Shown here: positions 47,701 to 57,100 of the stretch, in pieces | How positions within the stretch are numbered: the first letter of the stretch is position 1 | Layout of the letters: the number at the start of each line of letters is the position of its first letter | Source: Anabaena sp. 4-3 | GTDB lineage: Bacteria; Cyanobacteriota; Cyanobacteriia; Cyanobacteriales; Nostocaceae | Reading direction: 5' to 3' | Length of the DNA stretch: 64,000 nucleotides | Assembly: GCF_001597745.1 (NCBI RefSeq) | Contig: NZ_LUHJ01000074.1 | Coordinates: 109,139-173,138 of the forward strand | The notes under the pieces: model-generated | What the model saw: the letters and a program-made list of their open reading frames with translations, nothing else | Databases searched by the model: none | Told to the model about the DNA's origin: nothing | Program-made: the position numbers and the translations under genes

Positions 47701-50589
47701 CAAATTAATTGAGGGGTCTTGATCAGAAAATTGCCAGCTATAAAACTGATCATAAAGTAATTCTAAATCGGCAACATAATCAGTTTCAAAATTATCTTGT
47801 TCGGGAGATTGTGGTACTACATAGGCAACTAATTTTTTATCATCAGCTATATCATCTCTTGTGATCACAATGGTATCTTGTACCGATTTATGTTGTTTGA
47901 TAACTGTTTCAATTTCGCCTAACTCAATCCGAAAACCACGAATTTTAACTTGATGGTCACTGCGTCCAATAAATTCTATATTGCCATCTGGTAAATAACG
48001 AGCGATGTCTCCAGTTTTATACAAACGAGTTGATTTTGATGGCTCAAAATAATGTTCAATAAATTTTTCCTTAGTCAGTTCAGGACGATTCAAATAACCT
48101 TGTGCTAAACCAATACCAGCAATATAGATTTCCCCAGGAATACCGATTGGTACAGCTTGCAAATGTTGATCAAGTAAATAAATTTGGGCATTATTTACAG
48201 GTTTACCAATAGGTGTGTAACGTTGATTTTCTGATGGAGATGGTACAGAATAAAGGGTAGTACAAATAGTAGCTTCTGTTGGACCATATCCGTTGATAAT
48301 GTGTAATCCGGGAATATGGTTATTAATAGTTTTTAAAGTGCTTTCTGCAATCGGTTCTACTCCTACCAATAACCTTCTTAATGCTAATGTTTCTGGTTGT
48401 TGTTTTAACCAATTTACTAACCCAGGTAACATGAAAGGTGGAAGGTAAGCACTGGTAATTTGATGAGTTTGTAACCAGTTAATTAAAGTTTGACTATCAG
48501 CACGGATTTCTTCAGGTACTATATGCAGAGTTGCCCCAAATAAAAGGGCTGAGAAAATTTCATAAACTGAAACATCAAAACTTAAACTTGTCCATAAACT
48601 ACAAGCATCTACAACTGTTAGCGGTTGACGATTTTCAAAGTCTGTGAGCAGATTTAAGACACTTTCATGATAACAACAAACTCCTTTTGGTTCTCCTGTT
48701 GAACCGGATGTATAAATCACATAAGCTAAGGATGAGGTGTTATTAATTTCTTGCTCACCACCAGATCCAATAGTTGCCCAATCTGTATCTAAGCAAATAA
48801 TTTGAGCATTATTTGTTGGTAAATTATTTACTAAAAATTGTTGGGTTAATAAAATAGGAACTTGTGAATCCTTGAGCATAAATGCTAAACGCTCGGTAGG
48901 ATAGGTAGGATCAAGAGGTACATAAGCTGCACCAGCTTTTAAAGTTCCCAAAATGCCAATGATCATTTCTAGGGATCTGTGCATACAAATTCCCACGAAA
49001 CTATTTTCACCTACCCCTAATTTTTGCAAATAATTAGCTAGTTGGTTGGCTTTTTGATTTAGTTCTTGATAAGTTAATTGTTCTTGTCCAAAAACTACAG
49101 CGATCGCATCTGGTGTTTTGGCAGCTTGTTCAGCAAATATTTGATGTATATTTCGAGATTCTTTCCAATTAGTTTGGGTATTATTCCATTCAATTAATAA
49201 TTGATGTTTTTCAGATTCAGTTAATAATGGTAATTCGGAAATTTTAGCTTGGCGATTAGCAATGATTCCATAAAGCAAAGTTTGAAAATGTTCTGCTATC
49301 CGGGCAATAGTTTCCTGATCAAATAATTCCGTACTATATTCAATTGCTCCTGTTAGTCCTTGTTCGCCTATATATATATCTAAGCTCAAATCAAATTGTG
49401 TAGTGCCACTTTCAACTTCAATAGGTGTTAAGGTTAAATCCCCTATCTTTAAAGTTGGTATGGGTAAATTATGCAGTGCAAACCAAACTTGAAATATTGG
49501 GTTACGGCTTAAATCTCGTTCTGGTTGTATTTCATCTACTAATTTTTCAAAGGGTAAATCTTGATGAACGTAAGCTTTTAAAGTTGTGTCTTTAACTTGA
49601 TTGAGTAATTCGCTAAAACTAGGGTTATTTTTAATTTGTGTACGCAGTGCTAAGGTGTTAACAAATAAGCCTATAATACTTTCACTTTCTGCCCAGTTAC
49701 GATTGGCGATCGCAGAACCTACTACAATATCATCTTGATTCGTATAACGATACAGCAAGGTATTAAACGCCGTTAGCAAAGTCATAAACAAAGTTACGCC
49801 CGCTTTTTGGCTAAAAGCTTCTAATGCTGTTGTTAAATCCTGGGGAATTTGCCAAGTGTAGGTTTTTCCCTCAAATTTTTGTAGTGCTGAACGGGGTCTA
49901 TCTGTGGGTAATTGTAAAGTAGAAATACCATCAAGCTGTTGTTTCCAATAACTTAATTGATTTTCTAAAACTTCTCCCTGTAAATATTCCTGCTGCCAAA
50001 CACTATAGTCAGCATACTGAAGTTGTAATTCTGGTAATGGAAAGGGTTGACCAGCCTTAAAAGCTTGATAAATTGCTGCTAATTCTTTTAATAATATGCC
50101 TATAGACCAACCATCACAAATAGCATGATGTAGGGTAAGTAATAATATATGGTTTTGTTTATTTAGCTGGATTAATTTTAGCCGTATTAATGGGCATTCT
50201 GATAAAATAAATGGGCTTGTTGCTTCTGCTACGGCTATTTTTTGCGCTTCTGTTTCTCGCTCATTTTCTGGTAAATTTTGTAAATTTATGACTGGAATCT
50301 GTAGTTTTATACTAGGATTTATTGCCTGTACAGGTTCGCCATCAACAGTAATTATGCTAGTTCTTAAAGCTTCATGACGATCAATCAATGCCAGAAAACT
50401 TTTTTCTAATAAAGTTATGTTTAATGCACCTGTTAACCGTACAGCATAGGGTAAGTTATAAAAAGGGCTACCGGGTTCTAATTGGTCTAAAAACCATAGT
50501 CTTTTTTGTCCGAAGGAAGCAGGAAAAACATAAACTTCTGTTTCTTCAGCGTTTTGAAATTCTTGGTTTGGAAAAGTTTGTAGTGTCAT
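44704..50589 (-). CDS. NRPS module: C-A(MT)-PCP-E
   Basis: This module has 1961 residues from the ATG at 50587-50589. A TTG seven codons earlier is possible, but neither has a good ribosome-binding site. C domain: HHAICDG at 154-160. The adenylation domain gives DVYYLGGICK by alignment, which I cannot assign to an amino acid. A SAM-dependent methyltransferase of about 300 residues is inserted after A8, with VLEIGCGTGLIL as SAM motif I; this is the usual site of N-methyltransferases. The carrier serine is Ser1439 within LGGDSI, the form typical of carriers that serve an epimerase. The epimerase domain (HHLLVDG at 1622-1628) makes the residue D. A 50-residue polar tail follows and may dock to the next protein 14 bp downstream. 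Confidence 0.88.
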   Translation of the reverse strand: MTLQTFPNQEFQNAEETEVYVFPASFGQKRLWFLDQLEPGSPFYNLPYAVRLTGALNITLLEKSFLALIDRHEALRTSIITVDGEPVQAINPSIKLQIPVINLQNLPENERETEAQKIAVAEATSPFILSECPLIRLKLIQLNKQNHILLLTLHHAICDGWSIGILLKELAAIYQAFKAGQPFPLPELQLQYADYSVWQQEYLQGEVLENQLSYWKQQLDGISTLQLPTDRPRSALQKFEGKTYTWQIPQDLTTALEAFSQKAGVTLFMTLLTAFNTLLYRYTNQDDIVVGSAIANRNWAESESIIGLFVNTLALRTQIKNNPSFSELLNQVKDTTLKAYVHQDLPFEKLVDEIQPERDLSRNPIFQVWFALHNLPIPTLKIGDLTLTPIEVESGTTQFDLSLDIYIGEQGLTGAIEYSTELFDQETIARIAEHFQTLLYGIIANRQAKISELPLLTESEKHQLLIEWNNTQTNWKESRNIHQIFAEQAAKTPDAIAVVFGQEQLTYQELNQKANQLANYLQKLGVGENSFVGICMHRSLEMIIGILGTLKAGAAYVPLDPTYPTERLAFMLKDSQVPILLTQQFLVNNLPTNNAQIICLDTDWATIGSGGEQEINNTSSLAYVIYTSGSTGEPKGVCCYHESVLNLLTDFENRQPLTVVDACSLWTSLSFDVSVYEIFSALLFGATLHIVPEEIRADSQTLINWLQTHQITSAYLPPFMLPGLVNWLKQQPETLALRRLLVGVEPIAESTLKTINNHIPGLHIINGYGPTEATICTTLYSVPSPSENQRYTPIGKPVNNAQIYLLDQHLQAVPIGIPGEIYIAGIGLAQGYLNRPELTKEKFIEHYFEPSKSTRLYKTGDIARYLPDGNIEFIGRSDHQVKIRGFRIELGEIETVIKQHKSVQDTIVITRDDIADDKKLVAYVVPQSPEQDNFETDYVADLELLYDQFYSWQFSDQDPSINLRVWTSRYTNQPIPEPEIIECVENTVERILSLKPERVLEIGCGTGLILTRVTPHCQHYCGVDISETALQYLQQLLEKRQPELLPKVNLVQGIADKLEGIEPASFDVIVLNEIIQNFPSIDYLVSVLERAVSILKPGGSIFLGGVRSLPLLEAFHTGVQLYQADSQLTITEFKKRIQDSLQAENELVIAPDFFTALQQHLPQIGAVDMELKGGIYHNELTQFKYDVVLHLGNRINAQENQLCLDWQQQGFSIENVYKLLVDKQIAALKITKIPNARVFKELKTLELLETANELTTVEQLRARLKTSVNTGIEPPEFWQMANLLDYQVKINWSENSNNGTYDVVFWKPISIDKQGEIQQKIVVNSSHHPESWSVYANQPLQQKQELQLISQLRTFAQSKLPEYMLPQFFVVLPSLPLTPNGKIDRKALPKPERRTTQTENSFTSPRSSTEETLAEIWTQVLGLESVGIYDNFFDLGGDSILSIQVVAKANQQGLQLTPKQLFQHQTIAELAAVVGIESTIQAEQGLVTGDLPLTPVQYWFFAENFSQPHHYNQANLLIVKEAINPDYVQQVVQQLLVHHDALRIQFTKTDSGWQQVNAGDDVTSEVIQFDLSALSAIEQPLEITKIAEQLQASLNLFTAPLMKVALFNLGENQPSRLLFIIHHLLVDGVSWRILLEDFQTAYTQLSQGKAIQFPAKTTAYKHWAQRLVNHAKLPEIEQEINYWLTAGEKQISALPVDFDNGINIVESVGKVSIALSESETQTLLYEIPSAYKTQINEVLLTALSQTFANWTGENSLLIDLEGHGRESLFTDVDLSRTVGWFTSVFPVYLSWGKNADLIQILKTVKEQLRQIPNQGIGYGLLRYLGREEGIQKISALAKAEVSFNYLGQFNQLSDNSQLLTPATEAIGSEQSLLARRSYLLEIDGLVINNRLQIDWTYSQNVHRQSTVENLAQGFINTLKSLLNRSQSPDMGSYTPSDFAAAKIGEKDFNKLLNKLNTKVKK

Positions 50590-50626
50590 GATTGATTGGT
50601 TTTGAGGCAATAGAGTGATTTTTTTT

Positions 50627-50651
50627 CACGCAGAGACGCAGAGGCGCAGAG
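50627..50651. repeat. CGCAGAG short repeat in the operon gap
   Basis: CGCAGAGACGCAGAGGCGCAGAG is a run of related 8-9-base units in the 51-bp gap between two NRPS genes. Related CTCTGCG sequence occurs near 8640-8715. It is a common intergenic repeat in filamentous cyanobacteria. Confidence 0.6.
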
Positions 50652-50661
50652 AAGAGTTCAG

Positions 50662-53600
50662 TTAAGAGTTGGTAGAGTTGGTTTTCAGGGAGGATAATTT
50701 GACGCGATTTGCTTCTCTGGATAGACGTTGAGGAGCAATTTTAGGTTTGTATGAAGTTTGTTGTTTCTGTTGTAATGATTGAGAAATTTCCTCAGCTAAT
50801 GTGGCAATTGTGGGCATTTCAAACAGGCGACTTAATGGTATTTCAATTTGCCATGTTTGACGAATTTGAGATATTATTTGAGTTGCTAGTAATGAATGTC
50901 CGCCTAATTCAAAGAAGTTATCTTCAATACTAATCTGTTTTAAGTTTAGTATTTCGACCCAGATTTCTGCTAATTTCTCTTCAATTTGGTTACGTGGTAA
51001 TACTTTTTCTTTTTTGGGGTTGAAATTTATTTCTGGTGCAGGTAACGCACGACGATCAAGTTTACCATTAGGTGTTAAAGGTAAACTATCAAGTACAACA
51101 AAAGCTGAAGGAATCATGTAATCAGGTAGCTTCTGTTGCAGAAATTTACGCAATTGCGAAAATTGAGGTTTTGATGAATCAGGATTAGTAACAATGTAAG
51201 CTACTATTCGTTGCTGTTTAGATTCATCTTCAAAAACTATAACTACAGCTTGTTTGATGTCTGTAAATTGCTCAATAACTGCGGCAATTTCTCCTAATTC
51301 TATGCGGAAACCACGAATTTTTACTTGGTCGTCAATCCGTCCTAAATATTCAATTTCGCCAGTTGGTAAATAACGGGCTAAATCTCCCGTTTTATATAAT
51401 TTTGCTTCAGGATTATTACTAAAAGGATTAGCAATAAATTTCTCATTTGTCAACTGGGGACGGTTGAGATAAGCACGGGCTAAACCTACACCTCCTATAT
51501 GTAATTCCCCTGGTACACCAACGGGAACAGGCTGCAATTGTTGATTTAAAATATAAATTTGCGTGTTAGCAATGGGGCGACCAATGGGGACTATTTTTCG
51601 TGGATAATCTTTTTGACAATGCCAGAAAGTGACATCAATTGCTGCTTCTGTTGGCCCGTAAAGATTATGTAATTCTACATTTTTATAACGGGTAAAGAAT
51701 TTTGATTGTAATTCAAAAGATAAAGCTTCACCGCTACAAATTACACGTTTGAGGTGTTGACATTCTTCTATTCCCTGCTCATTTAAAAATACTTGCAGCA
51801 TTGATGGAACAAAATGTACAGTGGTAATTTGCTGGTCTTTGATTAGTTTTACTAAATAGTTACTATCTCGATGTCCTTCTGGTTTAGCAATGACTAAACA
51901 AGCTCCTGTAATGAGAGTCCAGAAAAATTCCCACACGGAAACATCAAAGCTAAAGGGAGTTTTTTGTAATACTCGGTCAGATGTATTTAGTTGATATTGA
52001 TCCTGCATCCATAACAACCGATTACAAATTCCTTGATGGGTGTTCATTGCTCCTTTGGGTTTTCCTGTGGAGCCGGAAGTATAAATTACGTAAGCTAGGT
52101 TATGAGAGTTAAGATTGCAGGTAAGATTTTCTGAGTTTTGATCAGCGATTTTATCCCAGTCGCTATCTAAACAAATTACTTGAGCTTTGTAAGGTGGAAG
52201 GTTATCAATTAGGTGCTGTTGAGATAACAAAATTGGGGTTTGGGAGTCTTCCAACATAAAAGCTAGGCGTTCTTGGGGATAGGTTGGATCTAAAGGTACA
52301 TAAGCACCACCAGCTTTGAGAATCCCCAAAAGCCCAATTACCATTTCTAAGGAACGCTCTACACAAATCCCCACTAAAGTATCTGCAACTACTCCTATTT
52401 TTTGTAGGTAATTTGCTAGTTGATTAGCTTTTTTATTGAGTTCCCGATATGTTAATTTATCATTTTCAAATACCACGGCAACAGCATCAGGTGTTTTTTC
52501 TACCTGTGCTTCCAATAATTGATGAATGCACTGGTTTTGAGGGTAATTAATTTTAGTATTATTCCATTCTAATAATAGTTGATTTTGCTCATTCGCTGTT
52601 AATAATGGTAATTCGGACAAGTGCTGCTGGGGATTAGCAACAATCCCCTCTAACAACACCTGAAAATGTCCCAACATTCGGTTAATTCTGTCAGGATTAA
52701 ATATATCTGTGTTGTATTCTAAATCTCCTTGTAATCCTGTCTCTGTTTCTGATAGCGAGAGGGTAAAATCAAATTTGGTAGTGTTGTGTTCTAAGTTTAA
52801 TTCCTCTATGGTTAATTCTGGTAATTCTATAGGTTCGGTTGTGTTATTTTGCAACACAAACATCACATTAAACAAGGGATTTTGACTCAAATTGCGCCCT
52901 GGCTGTATTTCTTCTACCAATTTTTCAAAGGGCAAGTCTTGATGAGCATAAGCCCCTAAAGTAACCTCACGTACTTGCTGTAACAGTTCTTTGAAAGTGG
53001 GGTTATTCCCCAGGTTTGTCCTAAGTACCAAAGTATTGACAAAAAATCCAATTAAACCTTCAATTTCTGAACGATTACGGTTAGCAATAGGAGTACCAAC
53101 TAGAATATCTTCCTGCTGTGTGTAGCGGTGTAACAACACTTTTAATGTTGCCAGCAGCGTCATAAATAAGGTAACTCCCTCCTGCTTTGATAGGTCTTTA
53201 AGTTTCTCTGTCAGGGACTTGGATAATTGAAAAGGCTGTGTAGCACCTCTGTGAGATTTGATTGCAGGTCGATGGTTGTCAGTAGGCAATTCTAAAACAG
53301 GTAAGTTACCACCTAACTGCTGTTTCCAATAGTTAAGTTGAGTGTGCAGCACCTCGCCTTGTAACCATTTTCTTTGCCAAATAGCAAAGTCAATATACTG
53401 AATCTGTAATTCAGGAAGTGGGGAAGGCTGACCTTGAGAAAAGGCTGTGTACAATGCTGTAAGTTCTTTAATGAATATCCCCCTAGACCAACCATCAGAA
53501 ACTATATGGTGCATGGTCAATAGCACTACATGATCTGTATCTGATAGTTTGAGTAAACTGGCTCTGATTGGTAAATCTTTTACTAAGTCAAAGGGTTTTT

Positions 53601-54132
53601 GTGCTTCTAATAAAGCTAGATTTTGCATTTCTTGTTCTTGTTTATTTACTTCTATCTTATGCAAATCTAGAACTGGAAGACTAAAGCTTTCACCTTGACT
53701 AATTACTTGTACTACTTCCCCATTTACTACTGTAAATGTAGTTCTTAATATTTCGTGTCGTCTGATAATTTCCTGGATACTTTCTGAAAGTGCAGGTACA
53801 TTTAATTTACCTGTTAATCTAAATGCTACAGGTATTCTATAAGCACCACTATTTGGTTCTAATTGGTTAAAAAACCATAGTCGCTGCTGGGCAAAAGACA
53901 GAGGTATGTTTCCCTGGCGTGAGGCAGGTTGAATAGATTCTGAATTTGATTTTAATGCCTGAGTAGCTTTGCTAATAAAATCTATAATTTCTACTTTGCG
54001 TGCTGCTAATTCTGCTTTGATATCTGGTGTCAGGGCTTCTTTTGGCGCACTACAACGCAGACGCTCATTTTCAACCCATAGTCTGATCTCCTGACTGCAA
54101 AGGTAAGACAAAAATTCAGCAGTGCTTTTCAT
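50662..54132 (-). CDS. NRPS module: docking-C-A(Ser)-PCP
   Basis: This is an 1156-residue module. Residues 1-55 (FLSYLCSQEIRLWVENERLR and following) are a TubC-type N-terminal docking domain, which should bind the C-terminus of the preceding NRPS. The C domain has HHIVSDG at 208-214. The adenylation code reads DVWHISLIDK, the classical serine code (VHFVPSML, ICSGEAL, LYGPTEAAID). The carrier serine is Ser1080 in ELGGHSLLA. Its ATG overlaps the TGA of the upstream gene (ATGA), so the two are translationally coupled. No modifying domain is present, so L-Ser is expected in the product. Confidence 0.92.
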   Translation of the reverse strand: MKSTAEFLSYLCSQEIRLWVENERLRCSAPKEALTPDIKAELAARKVEIIDFISKATQALKSNSESIQPASRQGNIPLSFAQQRLWFFNQLEPNSGAYRIPVAFRLTGKLNVPALSESIQEIIRRHEILRTTFTVVNGEVVQVISQGESFSLPVLDLHKIEVNKQEQEMQNLALLEAQKPFDLVKDLPIRASLLKLSDTDHVVLLTMHHIVSDGWSRGIFIKELTALYTAFSQGQPSPLPELQIQYIDFAIWQRKWLQGEVLHTQLNYWKQQLGGNLPVLELPTDNHRPAIKSHRGATQPFQLSKSLTEKLKDLSKQEGVTLFMTLLATLKVLLHRYTQQEDILVGTPIANRNRSEIEGLIGFFVNTLVLRTNLGNNPTFKELLQQVREVTLGAYAHQDLPFEKLVEEIQPGRNLSQNPLFNVMFVLQNNTTEPIELPELTIEELNLEHNTTKFDFTLSLSETETGLQGDLEYNTDIFNPDRINRMLGHFQVLLEGIVANPQQHLSELPLLTANEQNQLLLEWNNTKINYPQNQCIHQLLEAQVEKTPDAVAVVFENDKLTYRELNKKANQLANYLQKIGVVADTLVGICVERSLEMVIGLLGILKAGGAYVPLDPTYPQERLAFMLEDSQTPILLSQQHLIDNLPPYKAQVICLDSDWDKIADQNSENLTCNLNSHNLAYVIYTSGSTGKPKGAMNTHQGICNRLLWMQDQYQLNTSDRVLQKTPFSFDVSVWEFFWTLITGACLVIAKPEGHRDSNYLVKLIKDQQITTVHFVPSMLQVFLNEQGIEECQHLKRVICSGEALSFELQSKFFTRYKNVELHNLYGPTEAAIDVTFWHCQKDYPRKIVPIGRPIANTQIYILNQQLQPVPVGVPGELHIGGVGLARAYLNRPQLTNEKFIANPFSNNPEAKLYKTGDLARYLPTGEIEYLGRIDDQVKIRGFRIELGEIAAVIEQFTDIKQAVVIVFEDESKQQRIVAYIVTNPDSSKPQFSQLRKFLQQKLPDYMIPSAFVVLDSLPLTPNGKLDRRALPAPEINFNPKKEKVLPRNQIEEKLAEIWVEILNLKQISIEDNFFELGGHSLLATQIISQIRQTWQIEIPLSRLFEMPTIATLAEEISQSLQQKQQTSYKPKIAPQRLSREANRVKLSSLKTNSTNS

Positions 54133-57100
54133 ATTTCTATTTCCTCTCTGTCTTCGCCGATTTGCTCATATCCAGTTTGTAACTTTTGTACTGTTATAAT
54201 TTCCTCGATTTTATCAACCAAATTTTTAACTGTTGGATACTCAAAGAAGCTACGCAAAGGTAAATCAATTTTCAAGGTTTCCCGTACTCTAGAAATAACT
54301 TGGGTAGCTAAAAGTGAATGTCCTCCTAAATCAAAGAAGTTGTCATCAATTCCTATTTTTTCTTTCCCTAATACATCAGCCCAAATATCAGCTATTATCT
54401 GTTCTGTTGGGGTGCGGGGTGGGACATAAGTTGCTTCATCTCCAGTTTTTGTATCTGGTACAGGTAGTGCTTTACGGTCTATTTTTCCATTAGGAGTTAA
54501 TGGAAAAGTAGTTAAGGTAACAAAGAATTGCGGAACCATATACTCTGGTAATCTGTTTTCGGCAAAACTCCGCAGTTGCGAAATTAATTCTAATTCTTGC
54601 TTTTGCTGTAATGGTTGATTGGCATAAACACCCCAAGATTGAGGAGTGCTATTAATATTTAAAACTATTTCCTGATTCTTTTGTTCTGGATTATGTGCGG
54701 GAATTTGTTTTAAGAAAACTACGTTGTAGCAACCATCATTACTGTTGTTTGACCAACTAATTTTGACTTGATAAGCAAGTAAATCAGCTATTACCCAAAA
54801 ATCTTGCGGATCAATTCCATTTTCTGAGGTTATTTGCTTCAAAATTCTTCGTAACTGCTCAACTGTGAGCAATTCGTCCGCAATTGCAAGTAACTCCAAG
54901 GTTTTAAGTTCAGCAACTATACGGGCGTTAGGAATCTGAGCAATTTTTAGGGTATTGGGTTGATTATTCAGTAAAAGCTGCTGCACACTTTCTACTGACA
55001 ATTCTTTTTGCTGCCAATCTAACCAGGGTTGGTTTTCTGTATGATCAATCTGATAACCAAGACGAAGAATTACATCATACTTAAACTTGGTCAGTTCGTT
55101 ATGATGATGACCTCCTTTCAATTCCATCTGCACATTACCAATTTGCGGCAGATGCTGTTGTAGAGTGGTGAAGAAATTAGGAGAAATGACTAACTCGTTT
55201 TCAGCTTGCAGAGAGTCTTTTATTCGTTTTTTTAACTCAGTTACAGTTAGGTCTGAGTCAGCTTGATTTAATTGGACACCAGTATGAAAAGCTTCTAAAA
55301 GTGGCAAGTTACGCACACCACCAATAAAAATACAACCTCCTGGTTTAAGGATACTGACAGCACCTTCTAGAACACTGACTAAATAATCAATGCTGGGGAA
55401 GTTCTGAATAATTTCATTGAGAATAATTACATCAAAAGACTCTGGTTTTATCTTGTCTAAATTATGGGCTACTCCTTGTACAAGAGTAACTTTAGACAAT
55501 AATTCTGGCTGGCGTTTGGCTAACAATTGCTGCAAATATTGTAGAGCCGTTTGGGAAATATCTACACCACAGTAATGTAGACAGTGAGGTGCGACTCTGG
55601 ACAAAATTAAACCTGTACCACAACCAATTTCTAAAACTCGCTGAGGCTGAAGTGCGAGAATACGTTCTACTGTATTTTCAACGCACTCGATAATTTCCGC
55701 TTCTGGTAAAGGTTGATTTGTATAACGGCTTGTCCAAACTCTCAAGTTGATTGAAGGGTCTTTTTCGGAAAATTGCCAACTGTAGAATTGGTCATAAAGT
55801 AATTCTAAATCTGAAACATATTCAGTTTCAAATTTATGGTTTTTGGGAGTTTGAGGTATTACGTAAGCGACTAATCGCTTATCATTAGCTATGTCGTCTC
55901 GTGTAACTACAACTGTGTCTTGTACTGATGGATGTTGTTTTAATACTGACTCAATTTCTCCCAACTCAATGCGAAAACCGCGAATTTTAACTTGGTAATC
56001 ACTGCGTCCGAGAAATTCTATATTCCCGTCTGGTAAATAGCGAGCGATGTCTCCGGTTTTATATAAGCGAGTTGATTTTGATTGCTCAAAAGGATGGGAA
56101 ATAAATTTTTCGCTGGTGAGTTCAGGACGATTTAAGTAGCCTTTTGCTAAACCAATACCAGCAATATAAATTTCACCGGGAATACCAATTGGTACAGGTT
56201 GAAGATGACTATCTAAGATATATATTTGGGTATTATTTACGGGTTTACCAATGGGTGTAAATCGTTTATGTTGTTGCTGGTTTGGTACGGAATACAGGGT
56301 AGTACAGATAGTAGCTTCTGTGGGGCCATAACCGTTGATAATGTGTAACCCAGGAATGCGGTTATTAATTGCTGCTAAAGTTTGCTCAAGAATCGGCTCT
56401 ACCCCTACCAGTAACCGTCTTAATTCCAATTTTGCTGGTTGTTGTTCTAACCAATTTGCTAAAACAGGCAGCATAAAAGGTGGAATATAGGCACTGGTGA
56501 TTTTGTGAGTATGCAACCATTGAATAAACGCTTGACTATCAGCACGAATTTCTTCAGGTACTATATGCAGAGTTGCCCCAAATAAAAGGGCTGAGAAAAT
56601 TTCATAAACTGAAACATCAAAACTTAAACTTGTCCACAAACTACAAACATCTTTAACTGTTAAAGATTGTCTGTTTTCAAAGTCTGCAAGTAGGTTAATA
56701 ACACCCAAATGGTGACAACAAACTCCTTTGGGTTCTCCTGTAGAACCGGAAGTGTAAATCACATAAGCCAAGGATGAACTATGAGCAATATATTGGGAAC
56801 TACAAGAACCAATAGTTTCCCAATCTGTATCTAGGCAAACAAGTTGAGAATTATTTGTTGGTAGTTGATTGACTAAAGATTGTTGAGTTAATAAAATAGG
56901 TGTTTTTACATATTGGAGCATCAAAGCCAAACGCTCAACCGGATAGGTAGGATCAAGTGGTACATAAGCCCCCCCAGCTTTCAAAGTCCCCAGAATCCCA
57001 ATGATCATTTCTAGGGATCTATTCATATAAATTCCCACTAAAGTCTCTGAGCCTACCCCTAATTTCTGTAAATAATTAGCTAGTTGATTGGCTTTTTGGT

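Noticed and set aside
50590-50610. TTG start for the C-A(MT)-PCP-E protein
   Set aside because: There is no ribosome-binding site; the ATG at 50587-50589 is a better codon and loses nothing from the C domain.
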